Below are positions 40,801 through 52,400 of a DNA stretch of 64,000 nucleotides, one piece after another. The notes under the pieces are model-generated. The model worked only from the letters and a program-made list of their open reading frames with translations, did not search any database and had not been told where the DNA came from. The stretch is taken from the NCBI GenBank assembly GCA_003344405.1, contig NOWV01000072.1, positions 186,001 to 250,000 on the forward strand. Direction: 5' to 3'. Positions within the stretch are counted from its first letter, which is position 1, and every line of letters starts with the position of its first letter. The translations under genes were made by a program, and so were the position numbers. Source of the stretch: Trichoplax sp. H2 (taxonomy: Eukaryota > Placozoa > Uniplacotomia > Trichoplacea).

Positions 40801-43631
40801 TTAATCAAATAAATCATGTATATTCCAAGCTGTTCTAGCATTATTAATGATTTCAATAAGATCATCGATCAGTACATTTGCATCTGTAACTTCTTTTTCT
40901 TTCTCTCCTTCACTTAACATATCGGCTTTTTCCGCTAGCTCTTTCTGATCTCTCTCAACTTCCGGTTCTGGCTTTGTACGTAAATAATCTGGTACTATAA
41001 CGTACATATAGGTATCGTCAGTATTATAGATCAACATTCAGAGCTGTTATCATATGGTTGAAAGTGTAAACTGATTAGTAAAATAATAGTCCATTGGAAT
41101 AAATAATCTACACTAATGAACGTTACCTACAGAATCATGCGGTTGAAGATTTAAAATAAATTGTGTAAACCAACTTAAAACTTTTGAAACACTAACAAGT
41201 GATCAAATGGTCTGCACATCAAAAATCGTCTGTATACTCGTGCAAGCAACAACATTCTTATTATACTGTAAAAGGATCGGTGACTAGAACCGTCGATCTA
41301 TTTGACTTTCTATCTAGCTACACTGTAGACTTTGATTAACAGTCAGATCTAAAACGCAATTATCTCGCAACATTGAACTAATATACTGCACGTCTATGAC
41401 ACTGTATGTATGTATTCTATGATGAAAAGTATTTAGCGAACAGCCTTAAAATCGTATCTAAAATAGAAAGTCACCTATACTATACCGAATACAATTTATA
41501 TCTTAAGTACGAAATAAAGGTTACCCAATGGAGATTAAACAACCACCTACCAATTTCGTGATCAAATGTCTGTATTCGATTCTTGGTGATTTCCTACGAA
41601 TAGCAACGGAGATCGTTTATGCAATCCATACGTAAAAACTGTATCGTATATACTACAGTACTTCACTAAGACGCTAGATGATTTTGATGTAGTATTCTCA
41701 TCAAAGTAGTATGGAAGTCTATTAAATCACTTTTATGCTTATAGTACAGTGCTATTTAACATACCTGTAAATTGCTATCTGTTTCCTGACTGATTGTAAG
41801 CGGTAATAATATTAAATTATGTAATTGAGGTAGTTTTTCATTCCTCAGATGATTATTCAACATTGACATTTGTCCTGCAATAAAATGAATCTTGTCAATA
41901 AAAATCATACTATCTGTTTACGTAGCATTGAGCTCGAACATTTTTAATGGATACGATAGAATACAAAAAAGTGAGCATTAAAACGCGTATAGCAGATTAC
42001 TGTATGAGAGTACAAGTGGATATTACATCCACACCGACAGAGTGCGATATGCACAAGCAACTAATATCAGGCATTTCTGAATAATAGTGAGAGGACAATT
42101 TTTATCAGTTAACAGTGATATTGCCTTGGATTAATTTACAACTAATAGAAATTTGTAGAGTAGATGGATAAGAGCATACTACATTTACTATCATCGTGCT
42201 AGATTTACTTAGACAATGCATAAAGAAGCATGAAGAAGTCTGGTATATCTCCTGACGTTCAACTCGATTTAGAATTCAATTTCTACGGTACATATCGTTA
42301 TATCTGTTGAACTTTTATCTTATAATGCTATTAGTAAGAGCAATAAAGGAGTCTACAGAGACCTTGTATATCTACTAACGTTCAACTCGATTTAGAATTC
42401 AATTTCTACGGTACATATCGTTATATCTGTTGCAATTTTATCTTACAATGCTATCAGTAACAGAAATAAAGAGGCTTGGTATATCTGCTGACGTTCAACT
42501 CGATTTAGAATTCAATTTCTACGGTACATATCGTTATATCTGTTGAAGTATTATCTTTTAATACCATTTGTAACAGCCATAAAGGAGTCTACAGAGGCCT
42601 GGTACCTCTACTAAAGTTCAACTCGATTTAGAATTCAATTTCTACGGTACATATCGTTATATCTGTTGAAGTTTTATCTTTTAATACTATTTGTAACAGC
42701 CATAAAGGAGTCTACAGAGGCCTGGTACCTCTACTAAAGTTCAACTCGATTTAGAATTCAATTTCTACGGTACATATCGTTATATCTGTTGAAGTTTTAT
42801 CTTTTATTTTAATACCATTTGTAACAGCCATAAAGGAGTCTACAGAGGCCTGGTACCTCTACTAAAGTTCATCTCGATTTAGAATTCAATTTCTACGGTA
42901 CATATCGCTATATCTGTTGAAGTTTTATCTTTTAATACCATTTGTAACAGCCATAAAGGAGTCTACAGAGGCCTGGTACCTCTACTAAAGTTCAACTCGA
43001 TCCAGAATTCAATTGCTATAGTATATCTAGTTATATCTATTGAAATTCTATCTTTCAATACTATTAGTAAGAGCAATAAAGGAGTCTACAGAGGCCTGGT
43101 ATATCTACTGAAGTTGAACTGGATTTACAACTGAATTGCAACGGTATATTAAGTTATCGCTGTTGAAATTCTATCTTTCAATGTCATTGACTTGATAGCA
43201 AACTCGTCAATACACCGTCAACATACCTGCTATAAGGGCAAAATTATCCAACACCGTAGGCCTATAAAATTGAAATAGAAACAACACTCGATTAAGGAAT
43301 GAATTGACCTTGCAAAATTGCATCTTCAATACAGTAATTATTCATGGTTATCCTAAGCCAATAAGCAATATCCATCGCCAACTTCTTTATTCAGTTTGTC
43401 CCATGAATATTGGATACAAATGTAGTCAATGATGCTATCATGTGTGTGCGTATTGATCTGCATGTCTAGAATGGAAGATTGAAAAGTTACTGACCATAGG
43501 CTGTATCCCATTCCAACTTACCATTGAAGATTTTCATATTGTAAGCGATAGGTAAAGCTCTCTAAGCTTGCTTGTATATCGTCCAAGCGAGTACCAATAC
43601 TTTGTTCAGTAAATTCTATTGATTTATCCAT
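40801..43631 (-). CDS. MED8: Mediator complex subunit 8 (MED8)
   Basis: Subunit of the Mediator head module, linking transcription factors to RNA polymerase II in the nucleus. Five exons on the minus strand: 43631-43522, 43261-43227, 41874-41765, 41569-41551 and 40994-40801. They sum to 468 nt, giving 155 aa with phases 2, 1, 0, 1. Diagnostic matches to animal MED8 are WPTVLDNFALIAGQ across exons 1-3 and FDHEIVPDYLRTKPEPEVE across exons 4-5 (human has VPDHLRTKPDPEVE). The start ATG at 43629-43631 opens a helical N-terminus. The protein is much shorter than human MED8 (about 268 aa) and lacks its long C-terminal extension. Exon 4 is only 19 nt, but it has a good acceptor and a GTAGG donor and restores both frame and homology. 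Intron 2 holds a minisatellite. Confidence 0.93.
42240..43165. repeat. 123-bp minisatellite in MED8 intron 2, eight copies
   Basis: The words AACTCGATTTAGAATTCAAT and ACGGTACATATCGTTATATC mark each unit. Units begin (GTTCAACTCG or variant) at about 42257, 42380, 42493, 42616, 42739, 42867, 42990 and 43113, so spacing is mostly 123 bp with one 113 and one 128. The last two copies are the most diverged. The array fills most of the 1352-bp intron 41875-43226. The GGAGTCTACAGAGGCCTGGT part is shared by copies 4-8. Confidence 0.9.
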
Positions 43632-44079
43632 GTTTTGAGCGTTTTTAGACGTGATCTATCCAGTGCTTTTCCACGCCGTAATGGTAGAACAAATAAAAGA
43701 CACCAGCAGCTAGTGATGAAAATCGACTCAACTTGGAGATTGCTACCTTAACACAGTGTATTCCAACTCAATCTACCGTAGTACTGCAATTGGCAAGCGT
43801 TCTAGTGCACTAGAATGCCTTCAAAACTGTTTTACCTCGATCAATTCGACGAATTAAAGAGGAATTGCAAGCCTTTAAGGATAGAAAAAGCGATGATTAA
43901 TTTGGGATAGCGAATTGCAGCTTATTACTACCGTGTGTGCCCTGACAGCACTGGTCGTCGATGGTGGCAGTATAGGGAAATGATTTGGGTCAAGGTCTCC
44001 ACTTGCTACAACTAGCAGCGGCCATAGTTAGCCATAGTGGTGTGCGCAAAACACTGTCCGGGTAGAGACTATTGACTCG

Positions 44080-45120
44080 AACTATAGTATACTGTCGCAT
44101 GTAGGACTGCAAGCTGTAGTCTATCACAATAGGCTTACAACCAGCACGAGATTGGAACCGCTCCGATCGCTTCTTTGCAGTTGAGGAAGGCCAAGACGAC
44201 TTTTCATCTTTAATCAGCAAGGCAATCCTTTGCAAAGATTAAGAGGATTCCAATGGATTCAAGTAGAATGTGCTTGTGGAAGTGCAACTGAAGTCGATCT
44301 GAAGGATGCTGTTGTATGCAAGACTGCAAGTTATAGTCGATTGCAACAGGCTTATAACGGCCACTTGCATGCAGTAAGGGAGGTCAATATGACGCAGTTC
44401 ATCAATATATTGAGCAAGGCAGGTGGCCCGAAAAGCAATTCTTGGCAAAGATGAAGAGGATTCAAGTAGAATGTGCTTGTGGAAGCGTAACTAGAGTCGA
44501 ACTGAAGTATACTATTACATGCAGGACTGCAAGTTATAGTCGATCGCAATAGGCTTACAACAAACTCGAAGGGCTTTTATCACTCTATGCAGCAATATGG
44601 CGCGTATTCTTGAATATTGAGCAAAGCAATTGAACCGAAAAGCAATCCTTATGCAAAGATTGAGCGGGTTCAAATAGAATATGCTTGCCAAAGCGCAATT
44701 GGAGGCGAACTGAAGTATACTGTTACATGCAGGACTGTAAGTTTTAGTCGATCGCAACAGGCTTATAATAGCCACCAAACTCGAAGGGCTCCTATCATTT
44801 CTTTACAGTAAAGGAGGTCAATAGGACGCAATTCCTGAATATTTAGCTAGGCAATTGGCCCGAAAAGCAATCCTTTGCAAGGATTGCTTGGATTCAAGTA
44901 GAATGTGCTTACGGAAGCGCAACTGGAGTCTAACTGAAGAAGTTGTAGTCGATCGCAGCTGGCTTACAACAGCCACTAAACTCAAAGGGCTCCTATCACT
45001 TCTACAAGTATGCAGTAAAGTAAAGGAGGTCAATGTGACGTAATTCTTGAATATTAAGTTGGGCAATTGGCCCGAAAAGCAATCCTTTGCAAAGATAGAG
45101 CTGATTGAAATGGATGCAAG
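44080..45120. repeat. About 215-bp tandem repeat block, 4-5 diverged units
   Basis: Units are marked by GATTCAAGTAGAATGTGCTT (about 44258, 44459, 44667 variant, 44892), GCAATCCTTTGCAAAG or variants (about 44222, 44438, 44643, 44868, 45081), GACTGCAAGTTATAGTCGAT with TACAACAG, and GGAGGTCAAT with GACGCAATTC. Period is about 205-225 bp. The short open frames on both strands are broken and differ between units, so I regard the block as non-coding satellite-like DNA. It lies between MED8 and the GT8 gene and is less AT-rich than its surroundings. Confidence 0.8.
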
Positions 45121-45179
45121 GATAAAATCGTGCAAGTATGTTGTTGCACGCTTAATGTATAAATTATTATTATTATTAG

Positions 45180-46244
45180 TGTACACAGGCAGTAAAGCAG
45201 TATAGCAGTACAGTATACTTTAGTAGTAAACTGCTGAATGTCAATGTCATGCTTGGCGGTACAGCAACCCCTCTTGAGCGCTCAGAAAAGCTGACGACTT
45301 TATACGCGTTAAGGTCCTAAGGCATAGTTTCTAGGCAATTTCATCAACGAAAATATCACGCTACTTGTAAAGCAAGGCGAGGCTTTACTATGATGGAACT
45401 ATTCGAATACTCCATAGTTAGTAGTCAGTACTGTAGTATACACTTTACGCGTAGGTAATAATGGAAATTGTTTGGTATACTAGTATAATTTACTATTTAT
45501 CAAGAACGGAAATTTCAGCTACAAGCTTCAATCCATAGACAGTGAACATGGGAACGGATCTAAGAAATCCATATCAAACCGTAATAACACGTGATGACCA
45601 TGAAATTATGTGATTCAACATTGAATACAACTAGATGAATATCGTTTGATATGCATTTCATAAAAGGAATTTAGGAAATGAAGAAAAGAAAATCGAATTT
45701 ACACCTATACGTCGATATACATAACTAGAAATTTTAATACGTGTTTCACATAGATAGACAGTCTATACTGTAGAAGTAATATTGTATAGGGTATTTGCAT
45801 ATCTAGCATTTACTTAAAGTAGCCCTTATTGCAGCATGAAATGATATCTCGGATATTCAATTTATTCATCAGATTGATAAATACCGAATCATCAAGATTC
45901 AAACTTTGTCGAGTAAACACTACTACAAGATAGTTTTCTTAAATAATATAATTTGAGATTTTATAGTGTAAATCCAGCAAAATGTCTAAAATTGAACCAT
46001 AACAATCGCAAATGGAATCCATTTAATGAACATTAAAGTTGCTTATTATATTATGCATACGTATATCTTGGGTCTGCCTCAACAATGTACAACATTAAGC
46101 ACCTTCGTGTTCTGTTTACATGTTGATAATGCAAATGCTTACTTATCATTGATAGTATGCATGGAGGTATTCAATTTATGTACATCTTGGGAAGTGGATG
46201 ATTGTGTACCGGCATTACCTCCTCATTTTGATATCATTGGCGTA
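45180..46244. other. Intergenic, repeat block to GT8 gene
   Basis: A short CAGTA/GTACAG-rich patch at 45183-45235 belongs to the palindromic repeat family described elsewhere. The rest is AT-rich without a gene. The 3' UTR of the minus-strand GT8 gene should lie at the right-hand end. Confidence 0.45.
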
Positions 46245-47489
46245 CTAAGGCGATGAAAGCGTCTTGGAGCTGAGATAATTGGACCACCACCGATTTAATT
46301 TATATTGATCTAATGCTTGATAAAATTCGTACCACCACAGTTGCATGATACCATCAATACTTGATAGCAAATTTTTTCGACCTAATATTATCGGTCTGGA
46401 TGGCTGTGGTAATTTCCACGGCTTTTTATATTTACAACAGGCGAAATGATATGCCTTGATTGGAAAATAAACCATCCGACGGACATTATATGAATAAGGT
46501 AAAGGATCCCATTGATATCTTTTAGCAAAATATTGATACATTAAAACCTGATCATCGAGGCATTTCCAACTATAAAAGCTATTCCATAAAGCAATTAAAT
46601 CATTGAATATCTTGATGGAAGGTTGAATGACTAACAAACCGGCATTAAAACATGGATCGATTATTCCAGGCCGAGCACAATAAGCCGCCATGAGTTCTTT
46701 ATTGGTAGAAAGCGTTAAAAAGGAATCGAAATTACCAAGTAGTAAAAAATCTGGATCTAAGTAGACAATTCTAGAATAATTGATTAATTTCCAAGCATGA
46801 AATCGTGTATGAGTACCAAGAATTCCCGAATACTTTGGTAATTTTCTTTTATTACGATGATGTAAATACTGACAATCAAGATGTTGTACTTGCAATATTG
46901 AAAAGCCAACTGCTTGTAGAGCTTTTCGACTGTGATGGCTAACATTTGCAGTCACCAATGCCAACATCCTATGACAGCAAGAAAATTTTCGTAGACCATG
47001 GCCAAGTACTATAGCCGGTATAACATACTGATCATTGACCATTGCTGTTAACCACGTAAATTTTTCAGGGCATGTAGTACCTTGGGCTTGACATTGATCT
47101 TGATAATGTTGGCTTTCAGTACGATACAACTGCCAAAATTGATCAGCCATTAGATTATCTCTATTCAATCTGCGAGAAGGTTCTTGACTTATTAATCGAA
47201 TAATATGAGGAGGATAAGTCAATAGACAATAAATGATGAAAGCATGATGCCAATAAATGAGAAGCAAGCCAATGCCGACTGTTCCCAAAGCCCATTTGCC
47301 TTTCTTACCACGATAGCCTCTTCTCATCTTGTACCTAGTATTTCCATGCAATAATTCAGTTGGAATCCGTTGACAATCATGACAAAAGAATAGTGAAAAG
47401 AAGACTTTTACTATCCTACTCTGCAGTTTTCTCGATACTGTTGATGTTGTCTTGGCAAGGACAATCGATGGCTGCAGATCTGCCGGCAT
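46245..47489 (-). CDS. Glycosyltransferase family 8 (glycogenin-like), intronless
   Basis: Predicted retaining, Mn-dependent glycosyltransferase of family GT8, 414 aa from the ATG at 47489 or 360 aa from a second Met at 47327. The open frame extends a few codons further upstream, but only with a non-ATG codon. Residues about 66-92 are a single hydrophobic segment (GTVGIGLLLIYW and following) after a Lys/Arg-rich stretch, so a type II Golgi or ER membrane protein is likely. The catalytic part follows: VNDQYVIPAIVLGHGLRK at about 151-168, the metal-binding DxD as DPD at 245-247 within YLDPDFLLLGNFD, FNAGLLVIQPS at about 281-291, DDQ at 312-314 and YHF..KKPW at about 347-358. These match the glycogenin/GUX fold in order and spacing. 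It has no introns, although all other protein genes here are split. Acceptor substrate unknown. Confidence 0.85.
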   Translation of the reverse strand: MPADLQPSIVLAKTTSTVSRKLQSRIVKVFFSLFFCHDCQRIPTELLHGNTRYKMRRGYRGKKGKWALGTVGIGLLLIYWHHAFIIYCLLTYPPHIIRLISQEPSRRLNRDNLMADQFWQLYRTESQHYQDQCQAQGTTCPEKFTWLTAMVNDQYVIPAIVLGHGLRKFSCCHRMLALVTANVSHHSRKALQAVGFSILQVQHLDCQYLHHRNKRKLPKYSGILGTHTRFHAWKLINYSRIVYLDPDFLLLGNFDSFLTLSTNKELMAAYCARPGIIDPCFNAGLLVIQPSIKIFNDLIALWNSFYSWKCLDDQVLMYQYFAKRYQWDPLPYSYNVRRMVYFPIKAYHFACCKYKKPWKLPQPSRPIILGRKNLLSSIDGIMQLWWYEFYQALDQYKLNRWWSNYLSSKTLSSP

Positions 47490-47558
47490 TTGAATAAACA
47501 ATTGTTCATTTCAACTTGATGATTGTGACAGTGCTCATGCGTGATTTGAGTACAGACA

Positions 47559-48030
47559 GACAGATACAGTCCTTGACCATTGTACACAGTAGCAACAGTA
47601 CAGCATCGGACATGTCAAATGGTTGAAAGTCGTGGAGCTAAATAGTGTTGCCTTATACATTTATACTCAAGTTATGTCTTCCAATTTTGAAGAAATCTAC
47701 TTTCAATTTGGCTCCAATTCCACGCTGACAGCTTGGTGCAACCTTGAGCAATTGTCAACGACAACTACTCAAGTAGCTCAACTTCATCAATCTACAACAT
47801 GTACGGACAGACAGATAAGTCCTTTACCAGTGTACAGCACAGTGGACATGTCCAATGGTTGAAAGTGGTTGAGCTAAATAGTCTTGCCTTCTACTCAAGT
47901 TAGGTCTTTCAATTTTGAAGAAATCTTCTTTCAATTTGACTCCAATTCCACGCAGACAGATCGGTGCAACCTTGAGCAATTGTAAATGACAAATACTCAA
48001 CTTCATCCATCTACAACATGTACGGTCGGT
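47559..48030. repeat. Tandem duplication of about 240 bp upstream of GT8
   Basis: Copy 1 is about 47559-47805 and copy 2 about 47806-48030. Both run through CAGACAGATA, GGACATGTC, AATGGTTGAAAGT, GAGCTAAATAGT, TTTTGAAGAAATCT, GGTGCAACCTTGAGCAATTG and CTACAACATGTACGG. The copies are some 85-90% alike by eye. The region lies between the divergently transcribed GT8 and CEP70 genes, so it may affect promoter spacing. Confidence 0.8.
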
Positions 48031-48295
48031 CTAATCATGTTGCAAGTCACGACGCAATACCGCCGGTCTTAAGCTCTTATTACTGGCGCAGTATTGAAAA
48101 CATTTTTGAATACAGAATAATAGTGTCAAGCAGGACCAGATCATGAAGGCCTTTATACTAGATCATTTCCTATCCATCGTGTTTCAATTTCCTTAACATT
48201 ATTAGACTAGGTTCAGCATATTTATTGGGGAATTTATTTATTTATTTCAGCCATTGAATACGTCAACACTGGTGAAATGAAATTCACCAATGTAC

Positions 48296-48540
48296 AGAAT
48301 TACAACCTGAAAGCGTACAGTACGTACGGTAGCCATCTACAATACACAGTACTGTAATACACAGGACCGCCAAAAATCAAGCTACAGCACAGTCCTGTGT
48401 GGTACTGTACGGTACAGTATATACTAATACTACTGTACCCTACGGTACTATGCTACAACGTAAGGGCGCCAGAAATAGCGTGTACTGTACAGTATTCAGA
48501 AAGGTATTCAACCGAACCGAACCGAACCGAACCTTCTCAG
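48296..48540. repeat. GTAC-palindrome-rich patch plus (CCGAA)n
   Basis: Dense CTGTAC/GTACAG words (for example at about 48405-48420 and 48484-48494) make many short self-complementary stretches. A pure ACCGA pentamer run follows at 48511-48533. Part of the CTGTAC family seen again at 58474, 60033 and 60884. Non-coding. Confidence 0.6.
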
Positions 48541-49454
48541 GTCTACTCTCGTTCCCTTGTTGATATAATAATAAAGCTCAAGGAATGAGGTTTTGAGCTT
48601 GCTATCCACCATGGATTCTGATCAGGTAATTCATGTCTATTAATGTATCTTTTAAACGATTGCAAGGATTTATGGTCGCAGTGAACAACCTTTGCCTAAT
48701 TGTGTGCTAAATGGATAGGATATCCTGCTTATTATCTACTGTCTGGTAGGGAATAGTCAACACTGCAAAGTGACAACTTGTCATGCTTGTCAATAGAGTA
48801 GAAATGAATGATACCAATACAGTGAAGAGGGGAAAAGCATGTGTAGACAAGGCAATCGATATTCTTGTGCCATGAGCGATCGCTGACTACTATATTGCCA
48901 ATCCACTGCTAATAGACTACGAGTGTACCAGGCATTCTAAGCCATTAAATGGAAAGTTATTCCTATAGACAGTGAATTTTATTGACAGCTACATTATTTC
49001 TATACAATTGTATTTTAAGTAAATTTGAAAACCTCATAGATGAGACGACAGATTCAACTTGAATTATCCACAGTATACGAGTAGTATATCTTGTCTTGAA
49101 TAGACATTGTTCATCTCTAGGTTTATGTTGACTCCATGGCTGTAGAATAACGGTAATTCAAAAGCATGGAAATAGTGTCAACGATGCAAACATCACATTA
49201 TCCATTGCTCGATTCTGCTGACTGCCCTACCTAGTCATCAAGAACTGCTGCCGATCAATAGCAATAGTGGACGAGTGTATCTTTCATGCTTTGGTCTTAT
49301 ACAGTTGCACGTAGAACATAAATAAGCAGTAAAATACCATCGTTTTGGCCACAATAATGCCCACTATAGGAATTGGTACAGCAAAAGTAGGGAAGTAATA
49401 GATCAATTGACATGACCATTTTATTGTTTTTTGAAGGTATCCGAAAACTCAGCA
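48541..49454. other. Upstream region of CEP70
   Basis: About 0.9 kb without a recognised gene. It should hold the CEP70 promoter and 5' UTR. A minus-strand open frame overlapping 49297-49650 lacks any recognisable domain and overlaps the first CEP70 exon. Confidence 0.4.
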
Positions 49455-52400
49455 ATGGCACAACCGTACCATAACGACGATGATTCTGGCCGAGAGTTAA
49501 GCGCAGGTATAATAGATGAAGGATAGATGAGTAGAAACGAATACGATCTTGATTGTTTTGAATCTGTCTGATTTCATGTATGCCACTATGCTCACAGAAT
49601 ATGGAAGCAGCCGTCAGGAAGATCATCAGGTCAGACAAAATTATCATCATGTTCAGTTAGCTATAGAAGATTGGCTATAGGTCTATCAATTATAAATTCC
49701 AACCTGAAATCGGTGCTTTTATTGCAAACAAATTTTGATATCTACAACAAGGATATCTTTGGAGTTATCAACATAGTTTGTTCTTGCTGATAATCGGAAT
49801 GAATTCTATTTTAATAGCACCATGCAGATTTACAATGGAATAGCATTAATCGATCACTCCGTCATCATGGCTTGCAACCAATTTCTTTTCTATCGCAAGA
49901 TTCTGTTGAAATACCATGCCAAAGTACGCACAAATGCTGATAAATTCTAATACCAACTGTTGATTTTATCATTCATACTTATGACCTTATCTTTATATAA
50001 TTATCCAATGGTTTCATGTAGGTTCGACTTTACTAATTAATGTCATTCGTATGCAGATTCAGTCGTCGTATAAAAAATACATATTGGCAAAACAGTATGA
50101 AGTAGAAATCGAGTCATTTTTGTAGTATGCAACGCAGATACCGTCCGCGTAGTCTACTGTAAATTTCTGTAAACTACGATATTCAAAAAGTTCTTAGAGA
50201 GTACTATTTTGCATTTGTTTATATAGCTACCAGGAAGCAGAATGTAATGACAATAATACAGATCTTTGGTCTTCGTTTCCTACTTCATCAATTTTACTGA
50301 TTGAAACGAGTACTACATCATATCCACCACATACACGTATACTGCAGAGATTACTACCTCCATGTGCTTCACTAATAATCATTACTCGAAACGTCGCCAT
50401 AGACTATTGCTGTATCTTAAGATAACAACTGGATAGAACGCTAATGTTTCTTCCTCCATTAGATATCATTATTATGGATAATGCAATGTCAGCCATCTTA
50501 AGAAATAACTTATCAAGCCTGATGGACGATTGTGACAGACATCAAGCACTGATACAAGAATTAATCACAACCACCAGCAATTTTCAGTGAGTTTAAAATC
50601 ACACTTTTTATTCAACATGGGACTGTAAGAAGTACAGTAGATCAGTTTATGACTTGCAAATCAATGACATGGATACCTTCTTGAGTGATTAGCAGCAACG
50701 CTAACTCAAAGTCATTTGTCGATCCTGTGAATTCACTGTTGTAAAATCCATAAATACCAAGGCGTTGCTTTTTCCAAATTAGGGCTAAATCTCGTAATGA
50801 CAATTCTAATACGGAAAAGCTACATATGGAGGTACTTATTTATTACTCGTAAATATAGCGACATTACCCATACTTTGGTAGATTATCCTAATCCTTCCGA
50901 TCTTGAACAAATTATGAAATTGAAATGATGACTATTTTTCTAATAACTTTATCCTATAGATTACGCAATTGCGAATGCAGCTGGAGGATGAAAGAATAAA
51001 ATTTAAGGTTAGTCATAACCCAAATATCCAAGCGTGTAGAAAGGGCTTCTACTACAAATTTTGAGGGTATTGACTTTCACTACCTTTTATACTGCATATA
51101 TCGCGCGAACTATACAGGAAATCAATGAGGATAGAACATTAGAAATCCATCAGTATACTGATGAAATTGAGACTCTGCGTTTATCGAGGGATAATTATCA
51201 TAGCAAATATTCTCAATTATTACGAAAGCTGCAACACAACGAGAAAGAATCAGATCAGTTGCGACAGCAGTATAATGATCTAATTGATAAAGTAATTGAA
51301 CATTTCAATTTTATAGTTATAAATCTATATTTCAGTTAACTTCGTATTAAATTGCAATGATAACCTTATTCAATATGGATGCAGTATTTGTACATGGCTG
51401 CTATGTAATTTAAAAGTAACTAAGTGTGGAACTAATTTTTTACTATCGAAATCAATATAAAATGCTTGTGTTGACTAATAGCTTTCATATTTGATTTTAA
51501 GGAGGAGAAACGAATTGATCGCCACAATGAAATCTTTCGTTTAATCAAAAAGAAATCACCTCGGCTTTACAATGCTTTGGATCGAGCGTAAGTAGCATCT
51601 AAATACTTGGTCTTATTATGCTTCATGATATAATAAACTCACTGAAAAGATTCACTTTGTAGTCATACGTCTATAATGTTAAATTCCAATAACGTTTTAG
51701 AACTTTGGAGATTATGGATGCGTATGAAAATGTTATTGAAAAGCTAAAAATGGAATTAGAAATTATGAGGTCTTACTCAATCTTGCAAGGCTTTAAAGCT
51801 AATAATAAGCAAATTGAAGCCAAACTGATAATCAACGCTAATTGACCTCATCGTATTTTGCAACTTCTGCTTTAATTTTAAAACAGAGCTGAAACTAATG
51901 AAGCAGACTCTAATCTCGTTGGTTTACGTACAGATATAGACGTTTTAAGTCATAGTAGTAATCCAAGGGCGGTGCTAGAAACCGGTGAAACAGCAGAAAT
52001 CCAGGAGAAAGCTAATAAAATTACCCATCAAGCGGTTGCAAAGCAGGAAAAGAAATTTAAAGAATTACAGCAAAAGTTAAAGGTAAGATCGTATATCGCA
52101 AATACTGTATATTCAATTACTTTACTGTAAGTGCTATTAGGATAATAAATAATCACTTTTCGATTATGTTACACTTGATTTATCAAAAGGCAGCAGATAA
52201 ACAAATACATGAGTTGAAATCGCATTCTAAGAATCTCGATGTTGACAATGCCAGCATGAAAAGAGAGTTACAAGACAGGTTATACAGCAGCCACGGGATA
52301 ACTGCTGGCATAAAACTACATAGTGCATTACAATTTCCTTAATAATTTCTACCCTACTACTATGTGGCTCCTGATATTACATTAGTGATTTTCATTTCCG

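Noticed and set aside
40801-41037. Stand-alone 78-codon minus-strand gene
   Set aside because: It is the last MED8 exon read through its acceptor into intron sequence; the true exon starts at 40994.
42240-43165. CRISPR-like array
   Set aside because: The 123-bp units are repeated end to end without unique spacers and lie in a eukaryotic intron.
44230-45186. Several overlapping open frames on both strands
   Set aside because: They fall in the 215-bp tandem repeat, differ in frame from unit to unit and show no domain, so they are taken as repeat by-products.
47490-47501. GT8 start at 47501
   Set aside because: The codon is TTG; the first in-frame ATG is at 47489.
49297-49650. 117-codon minus-strand open frame
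   Set aside because: No recognisable domain, and it overlaps the first CEP70 exon on the other strand, whose phase and homology are supported.
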